A DNA stretch of 50,249 nt, from NCBI GenBank assembly GCA_031257535.1, contig JAIROO010000093.1:1-50249 (forward strand). The letters are read 5' to 3'. Of this stretch, positions 30,431-39,790 are shown in pieces. Position numbers and translations under genes: made by a program. This stretch comes from Deltaproteobacteria bacterium (GTDB taxonomy: Bacteria > Desulfobacterota > Desulfarculia > Adiutricales > Adiutricaceae). Every line of letters begins with the position of its first letter. The stretch's first letter is position 1. The notes beneath the pieces were generated by a model. That model was not told the origin of the DNA and made no database searches. It saw nothing but the letters and a program-made list of their open reading frames with translations.

Positions 30431-31153
30431 ATGTCCATCGAGTCCAACCTGCGGCTCAGCTATCCTAATCCCGACGGCTCTAGCCTTAATTTTTGTTTTG
30501 ACTTGACCCTGCCCGGTCGGGGGATCACGGCTATCGCTGGGCCTTCTGGCTCAGGAAAGACCACTTTTTTGCGCTGCTTAGCTGGCTTAACCAAGGCCAA
30601 AGGCTTTGTTTCGGTCAACGATACGGTGTGGCAGAGCGACGACTTTTTCCTGCCCACCCATCGCCGGCCCATTGGCTACGTGTTTCAAGAAGGCTCTTTA
30701 TTTCCGCATTTGTCCGTCAACCGGAACCTCGCCTACGGCATGAAACGCGCCGCCCACCGTTTAAACGGTAAAGCCAAAAGAACCTTAGATCTTGACCATT
30801 TACTCGACATCTTAGGTATTCAACATTTACTTGAGCGCCGTCCAGACACCTTATCCGGTGGCGAGCGTCAACGGGTGGCCTTGGCTCGGGCTTTAGCTTC
30901 TTCCCCGGAAGTCCTCTTTTTGGACGAGCCCTTAAGCGCCCTTGACCAAGAGCGCAAGGAAGAGATCATGCCTTACCTGAAAAACTTAAGGACCTTAGAC
31001 ATCCCGATTCTTTACGTGAGCCACTCTCACGACGAAATCGAAAACTTAGCCGGGACCATTATTCAAATGACCCGACCTGGGGACCCCATCGTGGCCCGAG
31101 CCCGCTTCGCCACCCCGACCAATTTAGAGCCGACCCAGAGCCTCGCCAACTAA
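30431..31153 (+). CDS. modC: ABC transporter ATPase, ModC-like (molybdate)
   Basis: 'GITAIAGPSGSGKTTFLRCLAGL', 'HRRPIGYVFQEGSLFPHLSVNRNLAYGMKR', 'LSGGERQRVALARALASSPEVLFLDEPLSALDQERKEEIMPYL', short H-loop; next to nif genes. Confidence 0.8.
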   Translation: MSIESNLRLSYPNPDGSSLNFCFDLTLPGRGITAIAGPSGSGKTTFLRCLAGLTKAKGFVSVNDTVWQSDDFFLPTHRRPIGYVFQEGSLFPHLSVNRNLAYGMKRAAHRLNGKAKRTLDLDHLLDILGIQHLLERRPDTLSGGERQRVALARALASSPEVLFLDEPLSALDQERKEEIMPYLKNLRTLDIPILYVSHSHDEIENLAGTIIQMTRPGDPIVARARFATPTNLEPTQSLAN

Positions 31154-31175
31154 ATTTTTGGCTTAAATCAACAAA

Positions 31176-31208
31176 AAAACCCTAAGGCGGTTTAACCTTA
31201 GGGTTTTC
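31176..31208. terminator. Terminator downstream of modC-like gene
   Basis: AAAACCCTAAGG cggtttaa CCTTAGGGTTTT perfect 12-bp stem. Confidence 0.88.
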
Positions 31209-31443
31209 ATTTAAATGATATTTTAGAGCTACTATTTGGTTTTAAATATTATTATAGTTATTTATATTGTTTATTCATATTGTCTTTATGTTAATTTACC
31301 AATAAACGCGACCTTAAAATGTCTAACAATATTTTTCTTCGTTTTAACTATAATATTAGGTGATTACCCCCCACTTTTGGGACTATTTTTCTGGTTTTTT
31401 TATTGTCTTTTTAGCCATTTTTCTGTCTTTTACTGCGTTTTTT

Positions 31444-31560
31444 AGCTATTAATCTAGTTTTTCAGTTTATTTAGCTATTAATATAGCTTTTTCAGTTTTT
31501 TAGCCATTAATCTAGCTTTTTCAGCGTCTTTTGAGCCATTAATCTAGCTTTTTCTACGTT
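31444..31560. repeat. Imperfect tandem repeat, ~29-32 bp x 4
   Basis: AGC(T/C)ATTAAT(C/A)TAG(C/T)TTTTTCAG... units starting at 31444, 31473, 31502, 31534. Confidence 0.8.
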
Positions 31561-31603
31561 TTTTTGGCCTCTTTTCTGACCTTTCCAGCGTTTTTAAGGG
31601 CCT

Positions 31604-32311
31604 TTAAACTTTTTTAAGAAATAAGGTGACCTCGTCTTCGCCTTTTTCGATCATAAGATCGTAACCCATTTTCGCCGTTTCTAAAGGCAGCCAAGGCGGG
31701 GCGTGGTCGCATTTTATGGTCAGTTCTTTAAAATTGACGGTTTGTAAAAATGGCCGCAGTATTTTTTTCGAGCTTAAGTCAGGCTCTTTAGCCAACGCCG
31801 CTTTCAGATCCAAAAAGTATTGACCCGGGCCCGTGGCCAGGGGCTCGATTTTTTTCGGTTCTTCCTCGTTTTTATTCAGGTTTAAAGCCATATTTATGGC
31901 TGTCGTCAGATAATCCAGCCCAAAATCTCCCTCTAAAAGGTTTTTTACGTCCTTCGCCACCAAACGGCTCGGCAAGATCCCGGCGAACTTTTCCGCCACT
32001 AAAATCGAGGTTCCTTGAATCTTTTGGCCTAATTCCAGTAAACCATTTTGAAATTTCTCGACCGCCCCCGCCCCAAAAGAAGCCACCTCGCCCAAACCCA
32101 AGGCCTCTAAATCCACGACTTCCAAAGTTTCCAGTTCCCGATACGCGTCGGCCACTAAAACGTAAAGACGCGGCGAGCCCGGTAAAGGCCCTAACGCCGC
32201 CCCCCGAACGGCGACCCCGACTTTAAAGCCTTTAGGCGTATTTTCGGCTAGTTTTAGGTTAAATTGTAGAGCGTTTTTCTCTAAAAGCTCTTTAAACGGA
32301 TCTGGCGTCAT
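31604..32311 (-). CDS. Unknown protein, last gene of nif cluster
   Basis: 235 aa; overlaps the nifV(alpha) end by 20 bp (translational coupling); no family recognised. Confidence 0.7.
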   Translation of the reverse strand: MTPDPFKELLEKNALQFNLKLAENTPKGFKVGVAVRGAALGPLPGSPRLYVLVADAYRELETLEVVDLEALGLGEVASFGAGAVEKFQNGLLELGQKIQGTSILVAEKFAGILPSRLVAKDVKNLLEGDFGLDYLTTAINMALNLNKNEEEPKKIEPLATGPGQYFLDLKAALAKEPDLSSKKILRPFLQTVNFKELTIKCDHAPPWLPLETAKMGYDLMIEKGEDEVTLFLKKV

Positions 32312-33164
32312 TTTTTAAAAAAGTCTCCACGGCCGTTTTAGCGTTTAAAAGGTCCAAGATATAGGCCCGCCGATTAAAAAGAGCTTCGGTTTCCGCCTCC
32401 AGCTCCAAGGCCGACTCTAAGCTCACGTCAAAGTCGAGCCAAGACGCGCCCAGGGCGATTAACTTGGCTAAAGAACAGTTGCCGGCCCTCTCCCCGACCC
32501 CAGCCACGGTCACGTCTAATAACTCGGCTCCTGAAAGGGCCGCGATTAAAGAGTTGGCGTAAGCGAGCCCTAGGTCGTTATGGCCATGGAATTCCACCGT
32601 AAAGCCCCGGCCCTTAAAGTAGCTCACCAAACTCTTAGTCCGGCTGGGGGTTAAAACGCCGACCGTGTCGCTTAACCGGACCAGCTTAACGTTTAGGCTG
32701 TCTAAAAGATCGGCCGCCCGGACCAGCTCGTCCGAGCTGGCCCGGGAGACATCCTCTAAACCCACGGAGGCTAAAAGCCCGGCCCCCCTCACTAGATCAA
32801 GGCAAGCTTTAAGCTCTTGGCTTAAGGTGGCCCAAGATTGGCCTAGTTTTTTAACTAAATGGGACTCGCGGATGGGCGCGCACAGATGAGCCACGTCGAC
32901 CCCGGACTTAAGAGAGGCTAAAACGTCGTCGATTCTCACCCGATTCCAAGCCGAGACCCGAGTTGATCCAGTGGACTGTTTAATGGCTTTAATCGACTCA
33001 ATCTCGGCTGGGCCCATGACCGGGCAGCCCACCTCTAACTGATAAATCCCCGCCCGCGACAACAAAGCGCCCAGAAATACCCGGGTTTTAGTCGAAAAAG
33101 CCAACCCCGGGGCTTGCTCCCCGTCCCTTAAAGTCGCGTCGACCAGTTTGATCCGGGGCCTCAA
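32292..33164 (-). CDS. nifV-alpha: Homocitrate synthase, N-terminal catalytic half (NifV alpha)
   Basis: 'IKLVDATLRDGEQAPGLAFSTKTRVFLG', 'HGHNDLGLAYANSLIAALSGAELLDVTVAGVGERAGNCSL'; 290 aa only, C-terminal part on a separate gene. Confidence 0.9.
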   Translation of the reverse strand: MRPRIKLVDATLRDGEQAPGLAFSTKTRVFLGALLSRAGIYQLEVGCPVMGPAEIESIKAIKQSTGSTRVSAWNRVRIDDVLASLKSGVDVAHLCAPIRESHLVKKLGQSWATLSQELKACLDLVRGAGLLASVGLEDVSRASSDELVRAADLLDSLNVKLVRLSDTVGVLTPSRTKSLVSYFKGRGFTVEFHGHNDLGLAYANSLIAALSGAELLDVTVAGVGERAGNCSLAKLIALGASWLDFDVSLESALELEAETEALFNRRAYILDLLNAKTAVETFLKNDARSV

Positions 33165-33934
33165 CCAAGGCCTCCTAAGCCCTCTTGAGCTAAGGTCGCG
33201 AACTCCGAGTCGGTTAGGGATCTTTCCAGCTCGGTGGCTTTTTGCCGCGCTAAAGCCAAAAGGTCGGCTAACTTTTCTTGGGGGTACTTAAAGCCCAGCT
33301 CCCAACATTTAAGGCGTAAAGCCCCTTGGCCACTGTGCCGGCCAATAGCCAAAGCTCTTTTGGCTCCGACTAGATTAGGGGGAAAAGGCTCATATAAACT
33401 CGGGTCTTTGAGCCAACCGTCCACGTGAACCCCGGACTCGCCCACGAAAAGGCCACGACCTAAAACCGGCTCAAAGAGCGGCAGTTTCTGGCCGCTTAGA
33501 GACTCGTAAATCTCCCGGATTTGGGCGAAAGATTGACTCGATTCGGGTAAAGGCGACCAGCCGCTCAAATGGAGAAAGACCCGCAAACGCTCCAAAGCCG
33601 GAAAAGAGCCAATCCCGGTCAAGGTCGCGATCACGCCCGAGCCGCCCTCTTCTAGCCAACTGATGGCTAAGGCCGTGGCCTGGCCCTTAGAGTCGCCAAA
33701 GGCCACTTCCAAAGGCTCTAAACGCCTTAAACGCCGAAAAATCGCCGCGTAATCGCCGCTCAAGACCCCATCTAGGCCATGTAAGGTCTCTAAAGCCACG
33801 GCCGGCTCTGAGGGTTTCCTGATCCGGGTCACCCCAACGCTTCTGAGGGCTTTAAACCACTTATTGAGTTTTGAAAAATTAATGTTATACCCTAAGGCCA
33901 GTAAAGTCGGTATAGTCGCGTCTATTAAAAGCAT
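33161..33934 (-). CDS. nifV-omega: Homocitrate synthase, C-terminal half (NifV omega)
   Basis: 'LGRGLFVGESGVHVDGWLKDPSLYEPFPPNLVGAKRALAIGRHSGQGALRLKCWELG' corresponds to the C-terminal region of NifV/homocitrate synthases. Confidence 0.85.
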   Translation of the reverse strand: MLLIDATIPTLLALGYNINFSKLNKWFKALRSVGVTRIRKPSEPAVALETLHGLDGVLSGDYAAIFRRLRRLEPLEVAFGDSKGQATALAISWLEEGGSGVIATLTGIGSFPALERLRVFLHLSGWSPLPESSQSFAQIREIYESLSGQKLPLFEPVLGRGLFVGESGVHVDGWLKDPSLYEPFPPNLVGAKRALAIGRHSGQGALRLKCWELGFKYPQEKLADLLALARQKATELERSLTDSEFATLAQEGLGGLG

Positions 33935-33999
33935 CTTTCGCCACCTTAAGCTTAAACTAAATAGTCAAAAATTTAAAATGACTTTATAAAAAGCCATTT

Positions 34000-36981
34000 C
34001 TAACCACTTTTAGCTAAAGACCTCTGGTCTAAAACCACCTTGGCCGCGGCTAAAACGGCTTGGTCCACCGCGTCGTAAGAGGCGAAGGCCGTGACCCCAC
34101 GAGCCGTGAGCTTGTCTAAGGGCGATTGGCCAAACCGCGTAGCCACCACCGCGTCGCAAGTGGCCGCCGCCGCGACCAAGCGAACGATAAAGCCCTCGGG
34201 TTTAGGCTCGGCCAAGGCGTCCTTTAAACCACAAAAGCCCCCGCCGTGGCCACCTAAGGGGCCTAAGTCGACTTTTTGGTTCGCGATAAGCCGTAAAGAC
34301 TCGCCGTCGGTTTCGTAAACGAAAAAGCGCGTGGCTTGCCCAAAATGGCGGTCCACGATCACTCCGCTGTTGGACACGACAGCGACTTTAACCAAAGCCG
34401 GAAAATCAGGGGCCTTTCGCGGATCGGCGAGACCGTCCGGAGCCAAGGGGGCGGTGGGCTCAAGTTCCTCTTTCGGCCGGAGCCTTAGCTCCGGCCGAAA
34501 GAGATAAGACAGATCCTCGCCTAATAAACCCACCGCGTCGGCCCGACACTGCTGGCAATGACGGATCTGGGGCAAATAGGCCTGGCTCTCCCAACTTATG
34601 GCCCTTAGCTTAACCTGGGAGACCTGGGGTAAATCGCCGAAGGGGGTATTGGGGACTGGGATGTGCCGCATGACGTTGCCCACCGTGGCCCCTAAGGCCG
34701 CCGCTTCTTGGGCCACTTTAACCGCCTGGCCTAAGTTTAAGCCAGGAAGGATCACGGTGTTGACCTTGACTAAAAGCCCTAAGTCCACGGCCATCTTTAA
34801 ACCGCCCAGTTGGTTGGCCAATAAAAGACTCGCGCCTTCGACCCCCGCGTAAGTCCGGCCTAAGTAAGTTAAACTCCCGTAAATTTTGGCCCCCACCAAA
34901 GGGTCGATGGCGTTAATGGTGATGGAGAGACTTTGAACCCCTAGATCCTTTATATCCCTAACGTAGCGAGGCAGGCTCAAACCATTGGTCGACAAACAAA
35001 AAGAAATTTTCGGGTCATAACGCTTAATTAGTTGAAAAGTCTCGGCCACGGCCGCGAAATTAGCCAAGGACTCCCCCGGCCCGGCCACTCCGACCACGGT
35101 TAAATTGGGGAGTTTGTCTTTCACGATTAAAAACCGTGCCAAAGCCGCGTCTGGGGTTAATAAGGCGCTAGCCACGCCCGGACGACTTTCGTTAGGGCAG
35201 TCGCAGTCCCGACGACAGTACCCGCAGCTTAAGTTACAATCCCTAGCCACCGGGAGATGAAGCCGGGCAAAGGAGCGCGCCGCGGTTAAAGAAAAACACG
35301 GGTGCGCCTCCGGGGGCCCTGGGAGCGACGGGAGACCATAAGCGGGCCTTAAAGTCGCGGGATCTGGGTCCTTTTTAGCCTGGCGACAACTATTATAACT
35401 AAGAGAGCGTACAGGTGTCGCCTTGGCGTCGTCCTTAAAGTCGCTTTTGAGGTTTGCCGGGCGGTCGCCTTTTAAGTCGTCCCTAAAGTCGCCTTTATAA
35501 TCCCCAAAATCCGGCCCCCCGTTAAACCTAAAACTAGGCTCGGTCCCGCCGACCGCCGCGACTTGGGTCGGCCGAAAATTTAAGTCGGCTAAAGGCTCCG
35601 CGGCTCGCCTTAAGTAGGTCGCCTTTAAGTGGCTCCGAAAAGTCGTCTCCTCGCGCTCGCGAATGGCGTTGGTTAGGTTGTCCAAAGTCATAATTGCCCC
35701 GTCAAAACCAAATACCCGAATTCGGCCGCCGCCTTGCCGGTCGTGAACGGGAAAGGCTAAACGAATTAAGGGCCATGAGCGCTTTTCGGCTAGACGCCGG
35801 CCCTCGGAGCTGCCGACTAAAAGATTGACCTCATTTTCCACGGCCAGCCTTTCGATAAGATCAAAATCAGCCTCGTCCACCGCCGCTAATTTTGACCAGC
35901 GCGCGGCTTTGGCCACCGGGTCGATTTCCGAAAGGACCGTGGTCGCGAAAGTCGGGGCGGCCCCGCCCGTCGCGACCACGGTCGGCGATAAGCCATTTTC
36001 TAAAGCTAAACGGGTCAAACCATAGGCCAAGTCGGGATCGCCAAAAATCCCTAAACGACCTAGGGCGTTATACTTATGGGCGTCGAGCATGGCGTCCAAG
36101 TACCGCCCTCTTTGGCTTATAGTCTCGGGGCTAACCCGGCCGCCCAAGTCTTTAATGGTCGTTAAGAGAGCGTCGTTGTCCCGTAAGCCAATAGGCGGGT
36201 TTAAGCGAATCAAGGGGACCCCAAAATTAGCGGCTAAAAACTCCCCTGGCGAAAGGCTTGTCGGGCTAAAACGACTTAGCTCAAGGCTCGCCCTAGCCCC
36301 AGCCATGGCTTTGACGCCCGCTAAAGGGGTCCCGCCTTCGGGGAGGCGCTTATAGACGGGGTTATAGGGTCGGTCCAAGTTCTCGGAGAGATCTGGAAAA
36401 AGAACGTAAGGTAAACCGCTTTCGTCAAAAAGCTTTTTTAGGGCCCTCAGATCGGCGGGACTAGAAGGGGGCGCGAAAACGTTAATTCCGCCATGCCCGG
36501 GGGTTTTTTCGGCTAAGGCCGCGACCACGGCTTGGCACCCTTTAAACCAGCCCTCGTATTGCGTCCCTCCGTAACCTGGCGAAGGGACGGCGATGAGCTT
36601 AGTTTTAAGGTTGGGCCGGGCGGCTTGATATTTCTTGACCAAGCCCACCGCGTCCTCGCCAATGGTCTCGGCCAAACAAGTCGTGCCCACCCCAATCGCC
36701 TCGGGCTCGTACAGACGGATGAGGTTGTCTAAGCCTTTCATAAGATTGGCCTCGCCTCCAAAGACGGTCCCTTCCTCGGTTAAAGAGGTCGAGGCGATAT
36801 CCACGGGCTCGTCGTAATGGGTGGCCATGTGCCGGCGGATATAAACGCTACAACCTTGGGAGCCGTGGAGTAAGGTCAAGCTTTTGGCTAGGCCATAAAA
36901 AGCCGTGGCCACGCCTAAGGGGAAGCAGGCTTTACAAGGGTTAACGTTGACCAAGGTCAATTTCTCGCGACTTACGGTCAT
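34000..36981 (-). CDS. nifN-B: NifN-NifB fusion with C-terminal NifX/Fe-Mo-cofactor-binding domain
   Basis: NifN-like N-terminus (NPCKACFPLGVATAFYGLAKSLTLLHGSQGCSVYIRRH); radical SAM NifB domain (HPCFSLTAARSFARLHLPVARDCNLSCGYCRRDCDCPNESRPGV); C-terminal 'VKVAVVSNSGVIVDRHFGQATRFFVYE...'. Confidence 0.96.
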   Translation of the reverse strand: MTVSREKLTLVNVNPCKACFPLGVATAFYGLAKSLTLLHGSQGCSVYIRRHMATHYDEPVDIASTSLTEEGTVFGGEANLMKGLDNLIRLYEPEAIGVGTTCLAETIGEDAVGLVKKYQAARPNLKTKLIAVPSPGYGGTQYEGWFKGCQAVVAALAEKTPGHGGINVFAPPSSPADLRALKKLFDESGLPYVLFPDLSENLDRPYNPVYKRLPEGGTPLAGVKAMAGARASLELSRFSPTSLSPGEFLAANFGVPLIRLNPPIGLRDNDALLTTIKDLGGRVSPETISQRGRYLDAMLDAHKYNALGRLGIFGDPDLAYGLTRLALENGLSPTVVATGGAAPTFATTVLSEIDPVAKAARWSKLAAVDEADFDLIERLAVENEVNLLVGSSEGRRLAEKRSWPLIRLAFPVHDRQGGGRIRVFGFDGAIMTLDNLTNAIREREETTFRSHLKATYLRRAAEPLADLNFRPTQVAAVGGTEPSFRFNGGPDFGDYKGDFRDDLKGDRPANLKSDFKDDAKATPVRSLSYNSCRQAKKDPDPATLRPAYGLPSLPGPPEAHPCFSLTAARSFARLHLPVARDCNLSCGYCRRDCDCPNESRPGVASALLTPDAALARFLIVKDKLPNLTVVGVAGPGESLANFAAVAETFQLIKRYDPKISFCLSTNGLSLPRYVRDIKDLGVQSLSITINAIDPLVGAKIYGSLTYLGRTYAGVEGASLLLANQLGGLKMAVDLGLLVKVNTVILPGLNLGQAVKVAQEAAALGATVGNVMRHIPVPNTPFGDLPQVSQVKLRAISWESQAYLPQIRHCQQCRADAVGLLGEDLSYLFRPELRLRPKEELEPTAPLAPDGLADPRKAPDFPALVKVAVVSNSGVIVDRHFGQATRFFVYETDGESLRLIANQKVDLGPLGGHGGGFCGLKDALAEPKPEGFIVRLVAAAATCDAVVATRFGQSPLDKLTARGVTAFASYDAVDQAVLAAAKVVLDQRSLAKSG

Positions 36982-36985
36982 GATT

Positions 36986-38350
36986 TTATCCTACGAACTT
37001 TCCAGCGAAATCTAAGTTAGCCGCGGTTTTGACGTGAGCCCAGACGGGGCTATTAATGGTCAGATCGATCTCTTTGGCGAAATTGGCGGCCCCCACGAAC
37101 CCGGCCAAAGGAACCTTACGCTCGTGATTGTGGTCGCAAAAGGCCACCCCCAGCTTATAGGCCAAGGGTCTTTCTTTGACCCCGCCCACCAAAACGTCGG
37201 CCCCTTTTTCGCGCATAAAGGCCTCTAGTTCGCTAGGGTTCGCGTCGTCCAAAACCACCGCGTCTCGGTCGACTAGGCTCGCGATGACCTCATACTCCTC
37301 AGGCCGGCCGGTTTGAGCCCCGACCAAGACCGTGGTGAGGCCCAAAGCCTTAAACTGGCGAATAAGGGAGATGGCCTTAAAACCGCCGCCCACGTAAATA
37401 GCCGCTTTTTTGCCCGCCAAACCCGGTAAATAAGGGGAGATATTTTTTTGGGCTTGACTCGACTCCCGGGCGATTAAAGCCTCGGCCTTCGCCCTTTCTT
37501 CCTTTGAGCCAACCAGATCCACGGTCTCCCGTAAGGCTTTGGCCGTATCCGCGACCCCAAAAAAACTGGCTTTAATCCACGGGATACCCCATTCCTCTTC
37601 CATTTTTTGAGCTAAATAAGTCATGGACCCCGCGCACTGGACCACGTTTAAGCGAGCCAAAGGGGCCTTTAAAAGGTCGTCCACTTGGCTATCCCCGGTA
37701 AAAGAGGCCAAAACGGGCAAACCAATCTCTTGGAAATAGTTTTTAACGATCCACGTCTCGCCGGCTAAGTTATAGTCGCCTAAGATATTGATGGCCCGGA
37801 CTTTAGGCGAAGTTTTGGCTGGTCTAACGAGCTCCATTAAAGCCTCGCCGGCCAAGCGATAACCCAAAGACTTGTGACCGGCGAACCCCGGGGCCTGAAC
37901 GACAATGACCCGAATCGCGAAGGCCGCCTCCGCTTCCCGCGCCGCGGCCAAAACGTCGTCGCCAATGACCCCCACCACGCAGGTGGCGTAAATAAAAATA
38001 ACTTTGGGGCGATAAATTTGGGCGATCTCCGCTAAAGCCGCCCGCAGTTTGTTAAGGCCGCCAAAAATCACGTCTTTTTCCCTTAAGTCCGTGCAAAAGC
38101 TCTGGCGATATAATTCCGAGCCCGCCGACATGGAGCCGCGGATGTCCCAAGTGTAACTGGCGCAACCAATGGGGCCATGAATCAGATGAAAAGCGTCGGC
38201 GATGGGGTTTAAAACCACCCTCGCCCCGCAAAAAACGCAAGCTCTTTGGCTAACCGCCCCGGCTAAGGAGGCTTTCTCGCAAGCGGGCGGGGCTCCTTTA
38301 GAAATGGATTTTCGCCGCTCGTCTAAGACGTCGAAAGGCACAAAACTCAC
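36986..38350 (-). CDS. nifE: Nitrogenase FeMo-cofactor scaffold NifE
   Basis: 'CVFCGARVVLNPIADAFHLIHGPIGCASYTWDIRGS...FCTDLREKDVIFGGLNKL'. Confidence 0.95.
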   Translation of the reverse strand: MSFVPFDVLDERRKSISKGAPPACEKASLAGAVSQRACVFCGARVVLNPIADAFHLIHGPIGCASYTWDIRGSMSAGSELYRQSFCTDLREKDVIFGGLNKLRAALAEIAQIYRPKVIFIYATCVVGVIGDDVLAAAREAEAAFAIRVIVVQAPGFAGHKSLGYRLAGEALMELVRPAKTSPKVRAINILGDYNLAGETWIVKNYFQEIGLPVLASFTGDSQVDDLLKAPLARLNVVQCAGSMTYLAQKMEEEWGIPWIKASFFGVADTAKALRETVDLVGSKEERAKAEALIARESSQAQKNISPYLPGLAGKKAAIYVGGGFKAISLIRQFKALGLTTVLVGAQTGRPEEYEVIASLVDRDAVVLDDANPSELEAFMREKGADVLVGGVKERPLAYKLGVAFCDHNHERKVPLAGFVGAANFAKEIDLTINSPVWAHVKTAANLDFAGKFVG

Positions 38351-38419
38351 CCTATATCGCCCTAATCAGGCGAAAAAAAGAAAAAAAAGTAAAATAAAAT
38401 GACTATCTTTGGGGCGAGC

Positions 38420-39790
38420 CTACATGACCACGTCCAGGTCCTCGTCGGCGCAGTCGCGGTCGTAACGGTCCATTAAAGCCCCTAAGGCCAGCTCGGCTAA
38501 GCGCCTAGTCCCGGGGTAACCGATTAAGGGGTGATAGGCGTGACCATAGCGGTCTAAGATGGGAAACCCGGCCCTGACCATGGGGACATCCTCGGCTTTG
38601 GCGATTTGTTTGCCGTAAGAAGTGCCGATTAAAAGATCCACTGGCTCGTTTTTAATCCACTGGTGCAGCTCAAACAAGTCGGCGCCGGCCTTAATCCTAA
38701 CGCCGTCCAAAGGCTCGTGGTGGGCGGCGAACAGAGCTTTGGCCTCGACCACGAAGGCTTCCCCAGGGGTGCCAGTGGCCACGTATTTAGGGGTTAAGCC
38801 CATCTCTAAGGCCATGGCCACTAAACCCACCACCGTGTCCGGGTCGCCAAAAATAGCCACTTTCTTTTGGTAAAAATACTGATGGCTATCTAAGAGCAGA
38901 TCGATTAAGCGACCCCGCTCTAACTCTAACTCTGGGGGCACGGGTTGGCTGGAGAGCTCTTTTAACTTCAGCAAAAAAGCGTCCGTCCCGGCCACGCCCA
39001 TGGGCAAAGGCAAAAGCTCGGTCTCCACTCCGCAGCGGCTTTTTATGGTTAAAGCCGGCTCTTTGGAGGCCAATAAACCCAAAGCCAGGACCTTTTTGAC
39101 TCCCCCTAAGGCGACGATGTCGGCGATGGGGGTCCCGCCCGGCGGAAACATCTTATAGGTCCCGGTCATGGGCCCGTCTAAGGCGAAACTGGGGTCGGGT
39201 AAAATTATGGCCGTAACGTTCATGAGGGCCAAAAGCCTTTTCAGCTCGCGAATGTCCCCCGGATTGACGAACCCGGGAAAGAGCCCGATTTTATCGATTT
39301 TGGGCGCGTCTTTTTGGGCCAAATACCGGATAAAACCAGCCACCATCTGGCCAAAACCGGTCACGTGGGAGCCGACGTAACTAGGGGTGTTGCAATGAAC
39401 GACTATTTTGCCGTCCGGCAGGTCCAGCTCTTGGATAAAGGAGTTTAAGTCGTCGCCAATGGTCTCGGACAAGCAAGTGGTGTGCACCGCGATAACGTCG
39501 GGATCGTAGACGTCGAAAATGTTCTTCACCGACTGCTTTAAGTTAGCCCCGCCTCCAAAGACCGAAGCCCCTTCGGTAAAGGAGCTGGAAGAGGCCATGG
39601 CTGGCTCTTTAAAGTGCCGGGTCAACAAGGTCCGGTGATAAGAGACGCAACCTTGGCTCCCATGACTATGGGGGAGGCAGCGGCTGACGCCTAAGGCGGC
39701 GTACAGGGCCCCCACTGGTTGGCACGTTTTTAAAGGGTTGACGCATAACCCCTCGCGAACGACGATCTCTTTAGGGGTTTGATCAAGCAC
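38420..39790 (-). CDS. nifK: Nitrogenase MoFe protein beta subunit
   Basis: 'CVNPLKTCQPVGALYAALGVSRCLPHSHGSQGCVSYHRTLLTRHFKEPAMASSSSFTEGASVFGGGANL'; short N-terminus as in anaerobe NifK. Confidence 0.96.
   Translation of the reverse strand: MLDQTPKEIVVREGLCVNPLKTCQPVGALYAALGVSRCLPHSHGSQGCVSYHRTLLTRHFKEPAMASSSSFTEGASVFGGGANLKQSVKNIFDVYDPDVIAVHTTCLSETIGDDLNSFIQELDLPDGKIVVHCNTPSYVGSHVTGFGQMVAGFIRYLAQKDAPKIDKIGLFPGFVNPGDIRELKRLLALMNVTAIILPDPSFALDGPMTGTYKMFPPGGTPIADIVALGGVKKVLALGLLASKEPALTIKSRCGVETELLPLPMGVAGTDAFLLKLKELSSQPVPPELELERGRLIDLLLDSHQYFYQKKVAIFGDPDTVVGLVAMALEMGLTPKYVATGTPGEAFVVEAKALFAAHHEPLDGVRIKAGADLFELHQWIKNEPVDLLIGTSYGKQIAKAEDVPMVRAGFPILDRYGHAYHPLIGYPGTRRLAELALGALMDRYDRDCADEDLDVVM

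Noticed and set aside
31236-31445. 69-aa hydrophobic ORF after modC
   Set aside because: Lies in T-rich low-complexity DNA just after a terminator; likely chance hydrophobic translation.
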